From: Chytridium lagenaria
Taxonomy: Eukaryota > Chytridiomycota > Chytridiomycetes > Chytridiales > Chytridiaceae
DNA length: 34,308 nucleotides
Assembly (NCBI GenBank): GCA_025449115.1
Contig: JAHLKC010000237.1
Span: 1-34,308 of the forward strand
Direction of reading: 5' to 3'
Below are positions 12,266 to 22,924 of this stretch, piece by piece. A model generated the notes under the pieces. That model made no database searches, had not been told where the DNA came from, and saw only the letters and a list, made by a program, of their open reading frames with translations. The translations under genes were made by a program, and so were the position numbers. The stretch's first letter is position 1. Every line of letters starts with the position of its first letter.

Positions 12266-13121
12266 CCGCATCCAATTTCTCAAAGCGTCTTTCAGGTTTT
12301 TCTTTCTTTGCCACCCCCAGTTTGCACCAGGGTTTACGTCGCGACCCACCGTTTTTTTTTTTGTATTGTCTTTACGCGAAAAGATGGCTTGCATGATGAA
12401 TGATGAAATGATGAGTTGATGCGCCCAAAAATCATCATCAACTAAACCTAAAAGTTTTTAACACCCCTCCACTAAGTGATGCTTTATTCCTTTTTTTTTT
12501 CCATTTTTTGCAACTCAATCTGTAAAATGAACAGGCGCCGCTGCAGTGTTAATAAAATCAAGGGTTTTCGCACTTTTAACTTTTTTTCAGTGGAAATGAA
12601 TTCTCGTTGCGCTGTAACATGCCAGCAGTCCAGGGTGCCTGTGCCATTGTTCGTTCTGACATTTTCAACGAATAATTAATTCCACGATGGGCTAAACTTC
12701 AGGGCCTCGTGGTTTGGACCCTTCATACAGAAAGACGGGGTCTTTGGCTGACTGACTGACTGCGGGCGCAGAAGGGGATGGTCCGACAAAGAGAAAAAAA
12801 AATAAGGTGATATGAGGGTTCGTGATTTTTCAACAATGAAAAGACGCCACCAAAGAAAATCCTTTGCAAACGTGGAAAACTAAATCGTCGTGTCAATGAA
12901 TCGAAATCGAAGGAAAAATGTATAATAAAGGCGATAAAAAATATTTGAGACAACGGTAGGAGAAAGGATGATCATTGGCAAGCGCAAGCCCAAAAATAGC
13001 CGAAACTTCAAAGCATAGAAAGCATGACATTAAGCAACGATAACGTAATATCCATTGGCAGTGAATTCAACAAAAGACGTTGAAATAAAAAAAAATAATA
13101 CACGCATTCGGTGTGTCGTCT
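12266..13121. other. Intergenic region between the Kazal gene 5' end and the amine oxidase 3' end
   Basis: T- and A-rich sequence with no convincing ORF. It contains the upstream region of the Kazal gene and the 3' flank of the amine oxidase. Confidence 0.5.
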
Positions 13122-14537
13122 TTATTTCAAAACCACCTTCACCTCCCTCGCAACCCTATTCCCTGCCCTCACAGCTCCCTCCAAAAACCCCGCGTACATA
13201 TCATCGTCTCAGACGACGCAAACAAGATTTTTGGTACAACTTTGGTCGACACGTCCTTGCCTGTTTCGCTCGTATTGAGGCCGAGGATGGGTTCGCGAAG
13301 ATTCTTGCCGCCATCATGAGGATGTTGAAAGTAGGAAGGGTGACCGGGAGGATTGCGGCCATCGTCGTGGAAGATGTTGGTGTCGTGGCTCCACGCGTGA
13401 ACATGGAGACGGATGGGATGCGTGGAAAACTTGGTGGAATCCTCCATACCATCAATCACGCGTAGGTTCAGGATATGAGGAATTTGATTAACATCGTCAA
13501 GAACTTGCTTAAGCCAGTAGCGTGCTGATTCTGGTAAGCCTGGCACGGAATCCTTCAACTTGGTCAAAGGTCGGTAATGGTGAATGAAGCGGATGGCCAT
13601 AACGTGTGTCCATTTGTCTTGTTAGTCAGGCTTAATGACGAAGGGGGTGGCGGTGGGGGTATGGCAAAAGCAACAAGGCATGAAGTGCCGTCTTTTGAAG
13701 AAGGATCCTTTGCGATATCTGCGGTCGAGGCATCCATCATCTGCATCACATGATGTGATCTCAATCGAAGGTGATCCACTGGCCGTTGAAATTGCGATCG
13801 CCACCATGGGCCTTCATACTCAAAGGCTACTTTAGCAGTACTCGCCATCCAGATATTCTGCGAGCGCATCGCTGCGAGCCTGGATTCGCCCAAAAGTGGT
13901 TCGACATTTCCGGTAGTGGGTTGTTCACGAAGAAGGGTGACGGTGCCCGCGAGAAGTCTTGGAGGAAGAGCCAGAACAGCATGATCTGCCGACAAGGATT
14001 TCAAACCATCAAGTCCATCTGAATTGACTCCCCCTGGATCGTTTGCCTTGGAACTCCCATAGGTAACCTCTACTGCATGGGACTGCCGAAGAACGACCTT
14101 AGAAACCTTAGCGCCAACTTGTAGACTATACTCCAGCTGACCACCACTCTTCTCCGCCATCGAAATTAACCTCGTTTGCATCGCCTTTACCACCTCTGCC
14201 TACCAAAAAAGACCTTAATTAGTCTTGACATAGTCCAATGGGGCATCTCACCATTCCACCCTTGACCCTCACTTCCCCACTACTTCCCCCAGGATGCTGA
14301 AAAGTCTCAACCCTAATCTCCTTCATCAGCTTGATCATCTCCACATTCTGAGGCCACACCCAAGCCACCCACATCGATACCCCTCTCCACCGTCCTCGCT
14401 CGACCACCAACATCCACCCCAGCTTCCAGCATGGTCAACTTGAGCTTACGCTGTCCCAATCCACATGCGATGCGGTAAGCAGCCGTGAATCCAGAGAGAC
14501 CTCCACCGACGATAACGATATGCCTTGTATCTGTCAT
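13122..14537 (-). CDS. Flavin-containing amine oxidase (MAO/polyamine oxidase family)
   Basis: The enzyme is expected to oxidise a primary amine or polyamine using FAD. Two exons are visible: 14537-14252 and 14199-13122, joined across a 52-nt GTGAG...TAG intron in phase 0. The N-terminus has the dinucleotide-binding fold (HIVIVGGGLSGFTAAYRI), then LEAGVDVGGRARTVERG and a WVWPQN segment. The middle has ADHAVLALPPRLLAGTV and STAKVAFEYEGPWWR. The C-terminus has ILFASSET and GFLEGAVRAGNRVAREV, the FAD-contacting end typical of the family. Length (about 450 residues) fits. There is no signal peptide, so a cytosolic or peroxisomal location is possible; no SKL-type C-terminus is seen (it ends KVVLK). 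Frames shift at about 14366 (+1), 13601 (-1) and 13205 (-1); allowing these, both exons keep consistent phase. A TATA-like ATAAATAG lies about 50 nt upstream. Substrate cannot be told. Confidence 0.88.
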
Positions 14538-15147
14538 GGTTATCACTATAGTCGAGATGGGACGAACGACTGACTGCTCGTCGTCTATTTATCTGGCCAT
14601 GTTATTTTTTTTGCGGCAAAAGGTTTGAAATTGAAGAAATAAAATGGCAAGCCAAACACCCTGCTTCTAAAATATATTTTACATCTTATTTCAAATCACA
14701 ACCGCCGGAACTTCTTTTGAATAACAAATCATCTCCATCCCAACGCCTCGCTCTGGCCATACTCTTTAAACTGCCTCCACAATCCACGTAAGCTCTCCTC
14801 ATACTCGACGTGCTTGACAACCACGTCTCTTACAAATACCACCCGTGCGCGCCAAGACAATAATCCACGTCCTCATATGCAGCGTAAGGAAAACGCGCAT
14901 TAAAATAAAGGCTCCGTCGCGTTAATACAAACCCCCATGTTGCATGTACATCCATACAAGTAGATTGGTTCAGAAAACATACCCCCACACCCGAGGATTG
15001 AGAGTTCGAAACGTATCATGGAATCGGTTCTTGTTTAATTTGTTTAGCTTTCTATCGCTGTCTACATGCATATCAGTTATCTTTATGGTGACCATGAACA
15101 TTTACTTGCGCCTTCCCAATCTTTTTCCATGCATAACTTTTATTCTC
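14538..15147. other. Intergenic region between amine oxidase 5' end and hexosaminidase 3' end
   Basis: Holds the amine oxidase promoter, with minus-strand AGATAAATAG near 14584-14594 combining a TATA-like box and a GATA core, and the hexosaminidase 3' flank. The plus-strand open frame at 14944-15255 overlaps the hexosaminidase terminal exon antisense and is not credible. Confidence 0.5.
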
Positions 15148-17339
15148 TTATGCGCATCCTCCATTTCTACACCATTCCGGTTGCAACCGCGATGCTGCTA
15201 TACCCATACTGACAAGTTTATCAGTGAACACTGCAAGGCGTGGAAGAGCTTCTGAGACTTTTTTCTGAGAGGAATCGGAGAATGTCCACCAGGATTCGGC
15301 GGCGGCTGCGGCGCGAGGCCAGATTTTGCTGTCAATCGTGTGTGCTTCAGACTAAAGAGTCATGGTGAAAGCGGATTAAAATGAGCATGCGTAACATTAA
15401 GTGAAGATAATCAAAAAAAAAAAGTGGAGTTAAAGAACGAAAGATGAGAAGGAAAGCTGTGAGATACTACAAAAATGAAAGAAAAATAAAAAAAGAAAAA
15501 AAAAAAAAAAAGATTAACATAGAAAGGATGACATGGAAAACAACAAGTACCTGTTCAGTCCACAATGCAACCTCCCCACCCAACACCCCCTTTCTCAAGT
15601 CCCCACTAACACCTCCCACTAAATCAAACCCATACATATCCTGCCACGTCTTATACGGATCACACCAACTCTTCCCACCACGCTCCAACCACCCCCCACC
15701 CCCACAATCCAAGTAATACGCCCCATAATCCGCCCTCACAACCCGATACCCCATCCCCAAAATCTCATTCACGCTCTCCCCCTTTCTCCACGTCTGCACA
15801 ATCGTGCGTTTATCAAGGTTGGCTTTATGTTCGAGGACTGCTTCTTCCCATGCATGGGGGTGCGGAGAGAGGGAAGAGGACAGTGTGTAGGGAGACGAGG
15901 AAATCGGAGATGAGGTCGTTGACGGATTTGGAGGTGCGTGACATGTGGGAGGAGATTGTTGGGTTGTCTGAGTAGCAGGCTGAATTGACTTCGTCGGTAC
16001 CGAGATGGAAGAGGGGGTCTTTAAACCAAGTGGTCATTTCGCGGATGAGAGTGGCAACGATTTCAACGTTTCTTGGTTTTGTATGTCGATTTGACCACAT
16101 GGAGGCTGTTTGGTGTCCATATGGAAAAAAAATTGAGTACGAGATGATGACACCATTCAAGACGAATAGAAGAAATGCCAAAAAAACAAAAAGAAAAAAA
16201 ATAGAAGAATAATCGAAATCCAAAAAATAATAGAAAAAGAAAGGGCTAATGAATTTTAAATTACCGCCGCGCAGTACTTTTCCCAATTCGGCTGCACATT
16301 ATCACAAACCGTCAATCCCTCTACCCTCTCCCCCAACTATACGCATGTCCAGGTACATCAAATTCCGGTATAACCCTAACTCCTCTCTCCTCAGCGTACT
16401 CCACAACCCTCCCCACATCCTCCTTTGTGTAAACTGAAAGGGTGAGTACGCGCCAACGCTTAACCCTGGCACAGATGTGCTTATAACCGGGAAACTCTGG
16501 GAATCGACTATATGCCAGTGAAGCACGTTGAGCTTGGAGTAGGCGAGACCGTCGATGGTGCGGAGGAGGGAAGGAACGGGGATGTAATGGCGGGAAGTGT
16601 CGAGAAGAAGACCGCGGTGAGGGTAGGCGGGTGAGTCACTTATAGACCATGGGGTGTTCTATTAAATGGCGTGAGTCTTATTTAAAATTGGGAAGCACGT
16701 ACGGGAATGGTAAAGCCTGGTTTGTAGCCATTGACATTCTTTAATCCATCACATCCCTTTTCCTTTAACGTAAATGCCGGAACCCTGTGTAGAATTTAGC
16801 CACATTAACCGATGTTATGTAAACGTACTTGGTGTTTGGTATAATCAGCTGCGATAACGTCTCCAAAGCCCTAAGAGCACCAACAGTGTTTTCCGCCTTT
16901 ATTACCACCCCATCCTTATCCACCGACAACGAATACGACTCCGCGGCATCCGCAATTGCAACCTCATCCCCACTCTCCAATTCCACCATCACTTTCATCT
17001 TCTCCCCCTCCCCTCGACATCCCACTGCCGCAAACCTCTCCACAAACCTCCGAAACGCTCTCTGCAGCCTCGGCGACGTTCTCTTCAATTCAAGCTCAAA
17101 CATCCAAGGGTCAATAACGAGTGTTGTTTCACCGGATGTCACGGAGCGGGGTTTTGGCCACAGGAGGTTTGAGGGGATTGGGGAAGTTGTGAAGTGATGT
17201 TGGAGAGGGTTGCGGGTGGGGTGTAGGTTGTGCCGAGGTTCATGGTTGGGTTGCAAGATTGTTCGGAAGGCTTCGGACGGCTGTATACGATTGCGATGGG
17301 GATGATGGTTGCGAGGAGGAGGACAGTGGTGATGGTCAT
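15148..17339 (-). CDS. Secreted GH20 beta-N-acetylhexosaminidase, five exons
   Basis: The enzyme removes terminal N-acetylhexosamine from chitooligosaccharides or glycans, outside the cell or in the vacuole. Exons are 17339-16829, 16784-16703, 16658-16265, 16105-15551 and 15351-15148; introns are 44, 44, 159 and 199 nt, all GT-AG. A signal peptide ([18 protein letters not shown]) is followed by the GH20b domain ([26 protein letters not shown]). The GH20 barrel has [41 protein letters not shown], and the catalytic Asp-Glu pair in [13 protein letters not shown]. The end has [23 protein letters not shown] and [12 protein letters not shown]. Frames break at about 17200, 16427, 16332, 16070 and 15860. 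Each break is 1-2 bases, several in G/C runs, and when they are allowed for, all exon phases agree. All active-site features inspected are intact, so the gene is probably functional and the breaks technical. Confidence 0.94.
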
Positions 17340-17999
17340 GATGGTAGGGAGATTATGGCGAAGTGTGGATTTGGGAATGTGTGAACTCTGTATAAGGTAT
17401 GCAGAGATTTAGGGTCCAAAGCTCGTTTGATGATAGAGTCTACGAGGCGCTTACCTGCATTGGTGTTGTTTCCAGCGCCATACTGTTGACTCGAGGAGTT
17501 TCCGTCTTTAAGCCGAGTCCGTCTTGTTGTTTCATGACCCTTTTGTCGTTGAGTCTTGTCTTTGTCAAACATTCCAGACTCGGCAAGGATGGCTGAACAC
17601 GACTCGCCTCAAGACTCTTCCTTTGACCCTGGACCTTCTGTTTTATGGTTTTCTTTATGGTTTTTCTTTATATTTTCGTTTAAGTCACAACGTCGTTGCT
17701 ACAGCAACAGCACTTTCTTGCTAAAGACTGGCAGATTCCGTTAATATCTATGCTCGACGTGCAGCATGCTCTCTCAAACAGCTGAAAAGGAATACATCTA
17801 TCATACGCGCGCACACGTAGGTTCAGAATAGACAACTACAAATTGCAGGTTGGCAGTTGCTTTGTAAAACAGAGGCAGTGCCTAAGGCCGAGCTTTTACG
17901 CGAGGTCTACGTATTAATGCAAATTTATAGACAGAATTCCTTTTTTCTATTAGAAAAAGGCAGGTTTTCAAAAAAAGCTTCCAAATTGGCATTATTAGA
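17340..17999. other. Intergenic region upstream of the hexosaminidase
   Basis: No supportable ORF. A short hairpin with arms cctttttt and agaaaaagg lies at about 17940-17961. Minus-strand TTATACAG near 17388-17396, about 50 nt upstream of the hexosaminidase ATG, is a weak TATA candidate. Confidence 0.45.
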
Positions 18000-18014
18000 C
18001 CAAACCTAAGTACC

Positions 18015-18447
18015 ATGCGCTGTCGAGGAGGAAGCATCGGTCATCAAATAGAACCGCAACAATATCCATCACCGCTATCATCGCCCTCTTTGCCTCGACG
18101 GCCGTCATGTCTTTCCCGTTTCCCGACTTCTTCAACCCCCCACGTCCCAAACCCTAGCTGTTCACACGCATTTCGCACCCAACCTGTTTTCTAACGACCG
18201 AACCTGCACCAACCTTTTGCTACCTCACAAAGGCAGCGGTGGCATACCTATCATTCGGATATCCCAAGGTATCTGTCCCGTGATGGCTTTGTCAGTGGCC
18301 AGTATGCGAGAGTCCTCACAGCTATGGCAACTATATAATTTTAAAAGCCATAGTCTTATGCCGATGCTTTCGGTGAATAACTATCTCGCCTGTGCGATAA
18401 TGATGTCCTGTTTTCCTCAAACCCTGCAGTCTAAGATGGTCTCTTAA
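18015..18447 (+). pseudogene. Decayed Kazal-domain secreted protein gene
   Basis: A signal-peptide-like stretch (TAIIALFASTAV at about 18070-18110) matches the hydrophobic core of the Kazal gene at 19121 (FIIALLASTAG), but it has no in-frame ATG and stops at TAG soon after (FFNPPRPKP). Downstream, one frame reads GGIPIIRISQGIC, which looks like the last third of a Kazal domain. Another frame reads PVCESPHSYGNY and ILKA, the Cys3-to-Tyr core of a second domain in which the fourth cysteine is replaced by Ile and a stop follows. The lost start, internal stops, frame changes and a lost disulfide cysteine indicate true decay beyond the indel noise seen elsewhere. Confidence 0.6.
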
Positions 18448-19120
18448 ATATCTTCATCTTCCCATCTATAATCTGGTTTTTTACTTCTTTACTCGCCTAG
18501 CAGGAATAATGAAAGAAAGTGAGGCGAATTCCTCCGTCGCACGTTTTTTCAGGCAGACTTTGGTAAGGAAAGAAAACATGTGGCGTCTCAGCCCATGAGC
18601 TGTGCAGTAGGACCGCGTTACAATAAATAAATCTTTCCTCTTTCAATACTTTTGGCAAGGAAAATGAAGAGACATCAAAGATGGAAGCCCAGCATTTTAA
18701 TACGCTCGTTTGCTGTAAACGAACCGTCTGTGAGCAGTGGTTTTCACCCTTGAGATGCTTATTAAAAACGATCAGGAATACGTACGTATCGAGTCAGGAA
18801 ACTTTCCTTTTATAATTTTTAACAAAAGATGCTTTTTTTTTTCTGTCTCATGTGTCGCTAAAGGCCGAGAGTTGCTGTACAAATACAATCCAAGCATTGC
18901 GAATAATAGTAAAAGATAGCAAGTAACCATTACAAGGCAGTTTTCAGATTATAAAATTAACGATTTTTAAAGTGTTGCCGCACCATAGAGTCCCATCGCA
19001 ACGCGGAAGGAACAAACAAAAACGGATATAATCTGCAACATCGTCAATTCCACTACTCTCGTTCGCCCTCTTCCCCAAAACATTCCCTCTTTCCCATTAC
19101 ACTTTTCTATCAACTGCAAG
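18448..19120. other. Intergenic region upstream of the stalked Kazal gene
   Basis: No supportable ORF. AT-rich. The last 60 nt before the ATG at 19121 are pyrimidine-rich, as expected for a 5' leader. Confidence 0.45.
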
Positions 19121-20782
19121 ATGCGCATAGCCTTCATCATCGCCCTCCTCGCGTCCACGGCCGGTCTGGCGTCCCCTCTTCCTGGCTGCCCCTTCAATGC
19201 CGCCCCTCAAGTACACGACATGGCCTCTCCCATAACACCTAATGATGATTTCAATCCCATCGTAATCATACACCCTCTGACGATTCCTCTCCTAACGAGC
19301 ACCCCCGCCGCGTTAGATGATTCTCTGTCCACTGAACCTACTGACACTGAACCCATTGATCCTCTGGCCGAACATAATGACTTTCACACTGAACCGATTC
19401 ATTCTCCGACCGAACCTAATGACTTTCTCGGCGAATTTGACGACTTTCACACCGAGCGCACTGATCCTCCGGCAGAGACTAATGACTGGCCTACGGAACT
19501 CACTGATCATCCTGACGAGCCTAACGCCTTCCACACGAGCCAATTGATGACTTTCCCGCTGAGCCCCATTGGATTTTCACGCCGAGCCTTTTGATCTCCA
19601 ACCGAACCCAATCACTTTCCCGGCGAATTTGACGACTTTCACACCGAGCCTACTGATCCTTTGGCGGAGCCTAATGACTTGCCTACGGAACTCACTGATC
19701 ATCCCACCGAGCCTAATGACTTCCACGCCGAGCCAACTGACCCTCTGGCTAACGCTAATCAATCTCCGGCTGAACCTAATGACACTCACACCGAGCCAAC
19801 TGATCCTCCGGCGGAGCCTATTGACGCACACACGGAACACATTGATCTTCCCGCCGAACCTAAGGACAGCCACCGCAACCACAGAGTCTCCCATTGAGCT
19901 CACCGACTCTCCCATCAAGCCCACTGATCATTCAACCAGCGAACCTACTGAACTTACAACCACACTCATTGATTCTTCCCCAAAACCCACGGATCCCAAT
20001 GAAGCAACTACAAAACTCACTGAATCTTTTTCCATTGAATCTATAGACTCTTCCCCAAAACCCACGGTTGATTCTTCCCCAAAACCCACGGATCCCAATG
20101 AAACAACTACAAAACTCACTGAATCTTCTTCCATTGAACCTACTCCAACTACGCCAACTGACGGAAAATCCACCGAACCTTCCAACACTCCTACCGCATT
20201 CACTGATTCTCCCATCAATTTCACCGAATCTCTCACCAAACCGACCAGTTCTCTAATCGATCCCACTGGTTCTCCCATCGATCCAATTAATAATCCCATC
20301 ACAACAACCGAACCTCCTCCTGAGTCAACTGACGTCCCTACCAAACCCACTGGCCTTTCCACTGGCCCTCCACTCCCACCTCTTCGCTCAAATCCCAGAC
20401 CTCCACCACCACCATCATCCCACCTCCAAAACTACCATCCCAAACTCGTCCACCATCCCTCCTCGACTTCATTTCTCCCCCCACAACCTGCATCACAGAA
20501 AACTGCCCAACCCGATTCGAACCAGTCTGCGGCTCCGACTTTGAAAACTACAACAACGCTTGCGGGCTCCGTAATAGCGCTTGCGCCGATCCCTCCCTCA
20601 CCCAGATCTTCAATGGTCTCTGTCCTGATAGCTGTGAAAGAGGTTTCACTTGCCCCACCTACTTGAATCCCGTTTGCGGATCTGATGGTCAAAGTTATAT
20701 TAACGCATGTGAACTCAGTATCGTCACTTGTGGGGATCCTCTTATCACTCTGATCTCTCGTGGTGTATGTCCTGATCTCTAG
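19121..20782 (+). CDS. Secreted stalked Kazal inhibitor: signal peptide, Thr/Pro/acidic repeats, two Kazal domains
   Basis: This is a secreted, probably heavily O-glycosylated protein presenting two protease-inhibitor heads. ATG 19121 opens a signal peptide (MRIAFIIALLASTAGLAS). Then come about 200 residues of degenerate [TS]EP[TIN]D repeats, a Ser/Thr/Pro stretch with SSPKPTDPNE repeated, and a polyproline-rich spacer. The C-terminus reads in another frame and carries two six-cysteine Kazal domains: CITENCPTRFEPVCGSDFE and CPTYLNPVCGSDGQSYINAC, ending at TAG 20780-20782. Both predicted P1 residues are Thr. At least three or four frame changes lie in the repeat and spacer region (near 19545-19600, 19890 and 20380-20490). 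The signal peptide and Kazal heads are intact, so function is likely if the breaks are sequencing errors. The stalk resembles cell-wall mucin-like linkers, suggesting display at the wall. Confidence 0.88.
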
Positions 20783-21785
20783 AAGGGCTCACACCGCCAC
20801 TTTTCCTTCGACAAAGTTGTTACCACAAAGACCGCAACCCAAGCATTTACTAGAATTTTTTCAAACGATTCTTTCTCCATTTCGTCCACTAGTGCCCCGA
20901 GCTTCCAATACCAATATAGAAGTGAAGAACGAACCGGCTCCTGCGGCTCCCATAAACAACATCCAAGGCGTGATTCATCACTCCAATCCTCTCATTTTTA
21001 GACCCAAGATTCAGTCTCAACTTTTCGTCTTTTCCTACTGTTCTGAATATTCATGTTTTAGAATATATAAATAAAACGTTCATCCAATTTACACGTTGAA
21101 GGAATGACATGGGCTGATGGACGGACGACGAAGCGCTGTTTGGCACCTCTAAAAAAAAAATGATTTTTGGTGATGCTGCATTGATACATGGCATGTCATG
21201 AACACCAGTTGAGTTGAAGGCCGCTGCTTGTCCTCAAAGTCATCCCACCCGCCTCACATCCACACACCCCAAGACCACCCCACTCTGACTCCCAGTTCTC
21301 TGGCATATTCTGTCTTCTGGACGGTGGGTCGCGAGTCCTTAACCTTGTAGTGTCATGAACTCGTTTTTTCTTGTCTTTTTTTGTCTTCTCCAAATTCGTC
21401 CTTTGTTAGGGGTTTTACGTCCTTGGGGCACCTTTGGGGTTTTCACGAAAAACCCCTTTTTTCACGGCATTTCGCAATAAAAAATGGCACTGCCCGCGCT
21501 AAGTCCCTATGTATGTCTGCAGCTTGTATCATATCGGTGTGAGAAAATGGCGCAAGACAACGTCAAGCCGAGTCAGGATATATGACAAAAAACCCCTAAC
21601 CGTGAGTCCGTCAAGCCGATTAGTGTTTTCTGCTACCCACCAACTCATTAATCTTTATCAGGAATATCCTGGGTATTCGAAACATTTGGCGCATACAAGC
21701 TATTGTTTCGACTCAATGTGAAGCTGTTTTCTGCACACCGTAAACTCTCGGCGATTAAAACGCGCTCAGCCTACCTGTCCGTCGA
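20783..21785. other. Intergenic region between two Kazal-type genes
   Basis: Begins with the 3' flank of the stalked Kazal gene, including an AATAAA-type polyadenylation signal near 21069-21074. No supportable ORF. It holds a 20-bp word shared with the guanine deaminase gene in inverted orientation (21245-21264; see findings). Confidence 0.5.
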
Positions 21786-21786
21786 G

Positions 21787-21792
21787 TATAAA
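21787..21792 (+). promoter_or_regulatory. TATA box of the four-cysteine Kazal-like gene
   Basis: gtcgagTATAAAatcccc lies about 91-96 nt upstream of the ATG at 21883, followed by a C/T/A-rich leader. Confidence 0.6.
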
Positions 21793-21882
21793 ATCCCCTC
21801 TCCTTCCACCTATTTCCCCATATCAACACACAACACATTTCATTTCACAACCGCCTATATACTCCACAAAACAAAACTAAAC

Positions 21883-22319
21883 ATGCTCGCTATCGCCACC
21901 ATCATCTCCACCCTCCTCCTCACCACCATCTCCGCAGCCCCTCTTCCCGGCGGCCCCTCCAACCGCGACCCCTGCGTTAACGTCGGCTACGTCCCCGTCT
22001 GCGTCTCCGACCAATTCACCTTCTACAACGCTTGCTACTACCGCGAAGCCATGAAAACCAACCAAGAGCTTCGTCGCGCCAACGCTAAACCCGTCGCGGG
22101 TCCCTGCAACGACTGGCCGATGCCGTCTCCGCTCCCGAGCCTGTCGACCCTTGTGTGAACGTTGGGTATGCGCCAGTGTGCGCGCATCAAGGCACTTTTT
22201 ACAACAGGTGTTACTTTGAGGAGGCCAAGAAGACTGTGGAGGAGTTGAGGGGTGCGGATGTGACGGTTGTGGAGGGGCCTTGCAATGACTGGCCGATCCC
22301 CACTGCAGCTTCACACTAA
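21883..22319 (+). CDS. Secreted protein with two four-cysteine Kazal-like repeats
   Basis: The signal peptide MLAIATIISTLLLTTISA is followed by two homologous repeats. Repeat 1 contains DPCVNVGYVPVC, TFYNACYY and GPCNDWP; repeat 2 contains DPCVNVGYAPVC, TFYNRCYF and GPCNDWP and ends at TAA 22317-22319. The PVC-x(n)-T-F-x-N-x-C pattern corresponds to the Kazal core (PVCGSDGKTYxNxC), and the last Cys to Kazal Cys6. Cys1 and Cys5, which pair in Kazal domains, are both absent, so one whole disulfide is missing. A single-base loss near 22110-22140 separates the repeats into two frames; with it the length is a multiple of three. The position next to two true Kazal genes supports common descent. Whether it still inhibits proteases is unknown. 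Secretion is secure, Kazal ancestry is inference. Confidence 0.75.
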
Positions 22320-22924
22320 GCTGTGATCTCTATATTCTTTTTTTTTTGTTCCCTCACTTTTTTGATGTTGTTCAGACCTCCTATGATGTCTTCTTCTTTC
22401 CTCATATCATTTGTTTGTTTTTAACCTGGTATGACCGCGATATGGGCCCTTTCCTCTCGTCATTCTCATAATTATGGTGTTGTTCTTCATTCTTTTGGTT
22501 TCCCCCGTCTACATAACGGCATGGACCAGTGCTCTTAATAGAATATATGATCGTCATAAACTCTTTTTCTCAAAAATATGCTAGAATACGTTACTGACCA
22601 TACATGATGTTGATAGAAAAAGCATTATGGCGTTCGCATTAAGCATTGAATTACGGCATGAGATTCTTTAAACTCGTTGAGGTCAGATTGTTTACTTGAA
22701 TTCCAATAATCGAAAACCCCGGATTGAATTGATATATCACCACTAACGATTTTAATACAATCAACACTTTTTACTTATGGCTGTTTATATGGTATCATAC
22801 GCCGTTTACATAATATCATATGCCGTTGAGTTGAGGTTCGTTGACGTGAATCGATATTATTGCCACAATTCTTCGTGTTGACTCACCGTTTTCGCTAATT
22901 TTTTTTATCATCTCAAAACCAAAA
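22320..22924. other. Intergenic region with no gene seen
   Basis: 3' flank of the Kazal-like gene and upstream region of the gene at 22925. T-rich then AT-rich, no supportable ORF. Confidence 0.5.

Noticed and set aside
3163..12716. 15-bp word ttcagggcctcgtgg at about 3165 and 12700
   Set aside because: A match of this length is expected about once by chance in a window of this size, and flanks do not match.
13055..13465. 136-codon plus-strand frame
   Set aside because: Antisense to the amine oxidase C-terminal exon.
19928..20362. 144-codon minus-strand frame
   Set aside because: Antisense shadow of the Thr/Pro-rich stalk of the Kazal gene; its Ser/Val/Gly repeats mirror that composition.
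20510..20530. tRNA T-loop-like motif ggttcgaatc on the minus strand
   Set aside because: It falls in the Kazal coding sequence and no cloverleaf can be built around it.
21877..22314. 145-codon minus-strand frame
   Set aside because: Antisense to the four-cysteine Kazal-like gene, whose signal peptide and repeats are clearly on the plus strand.
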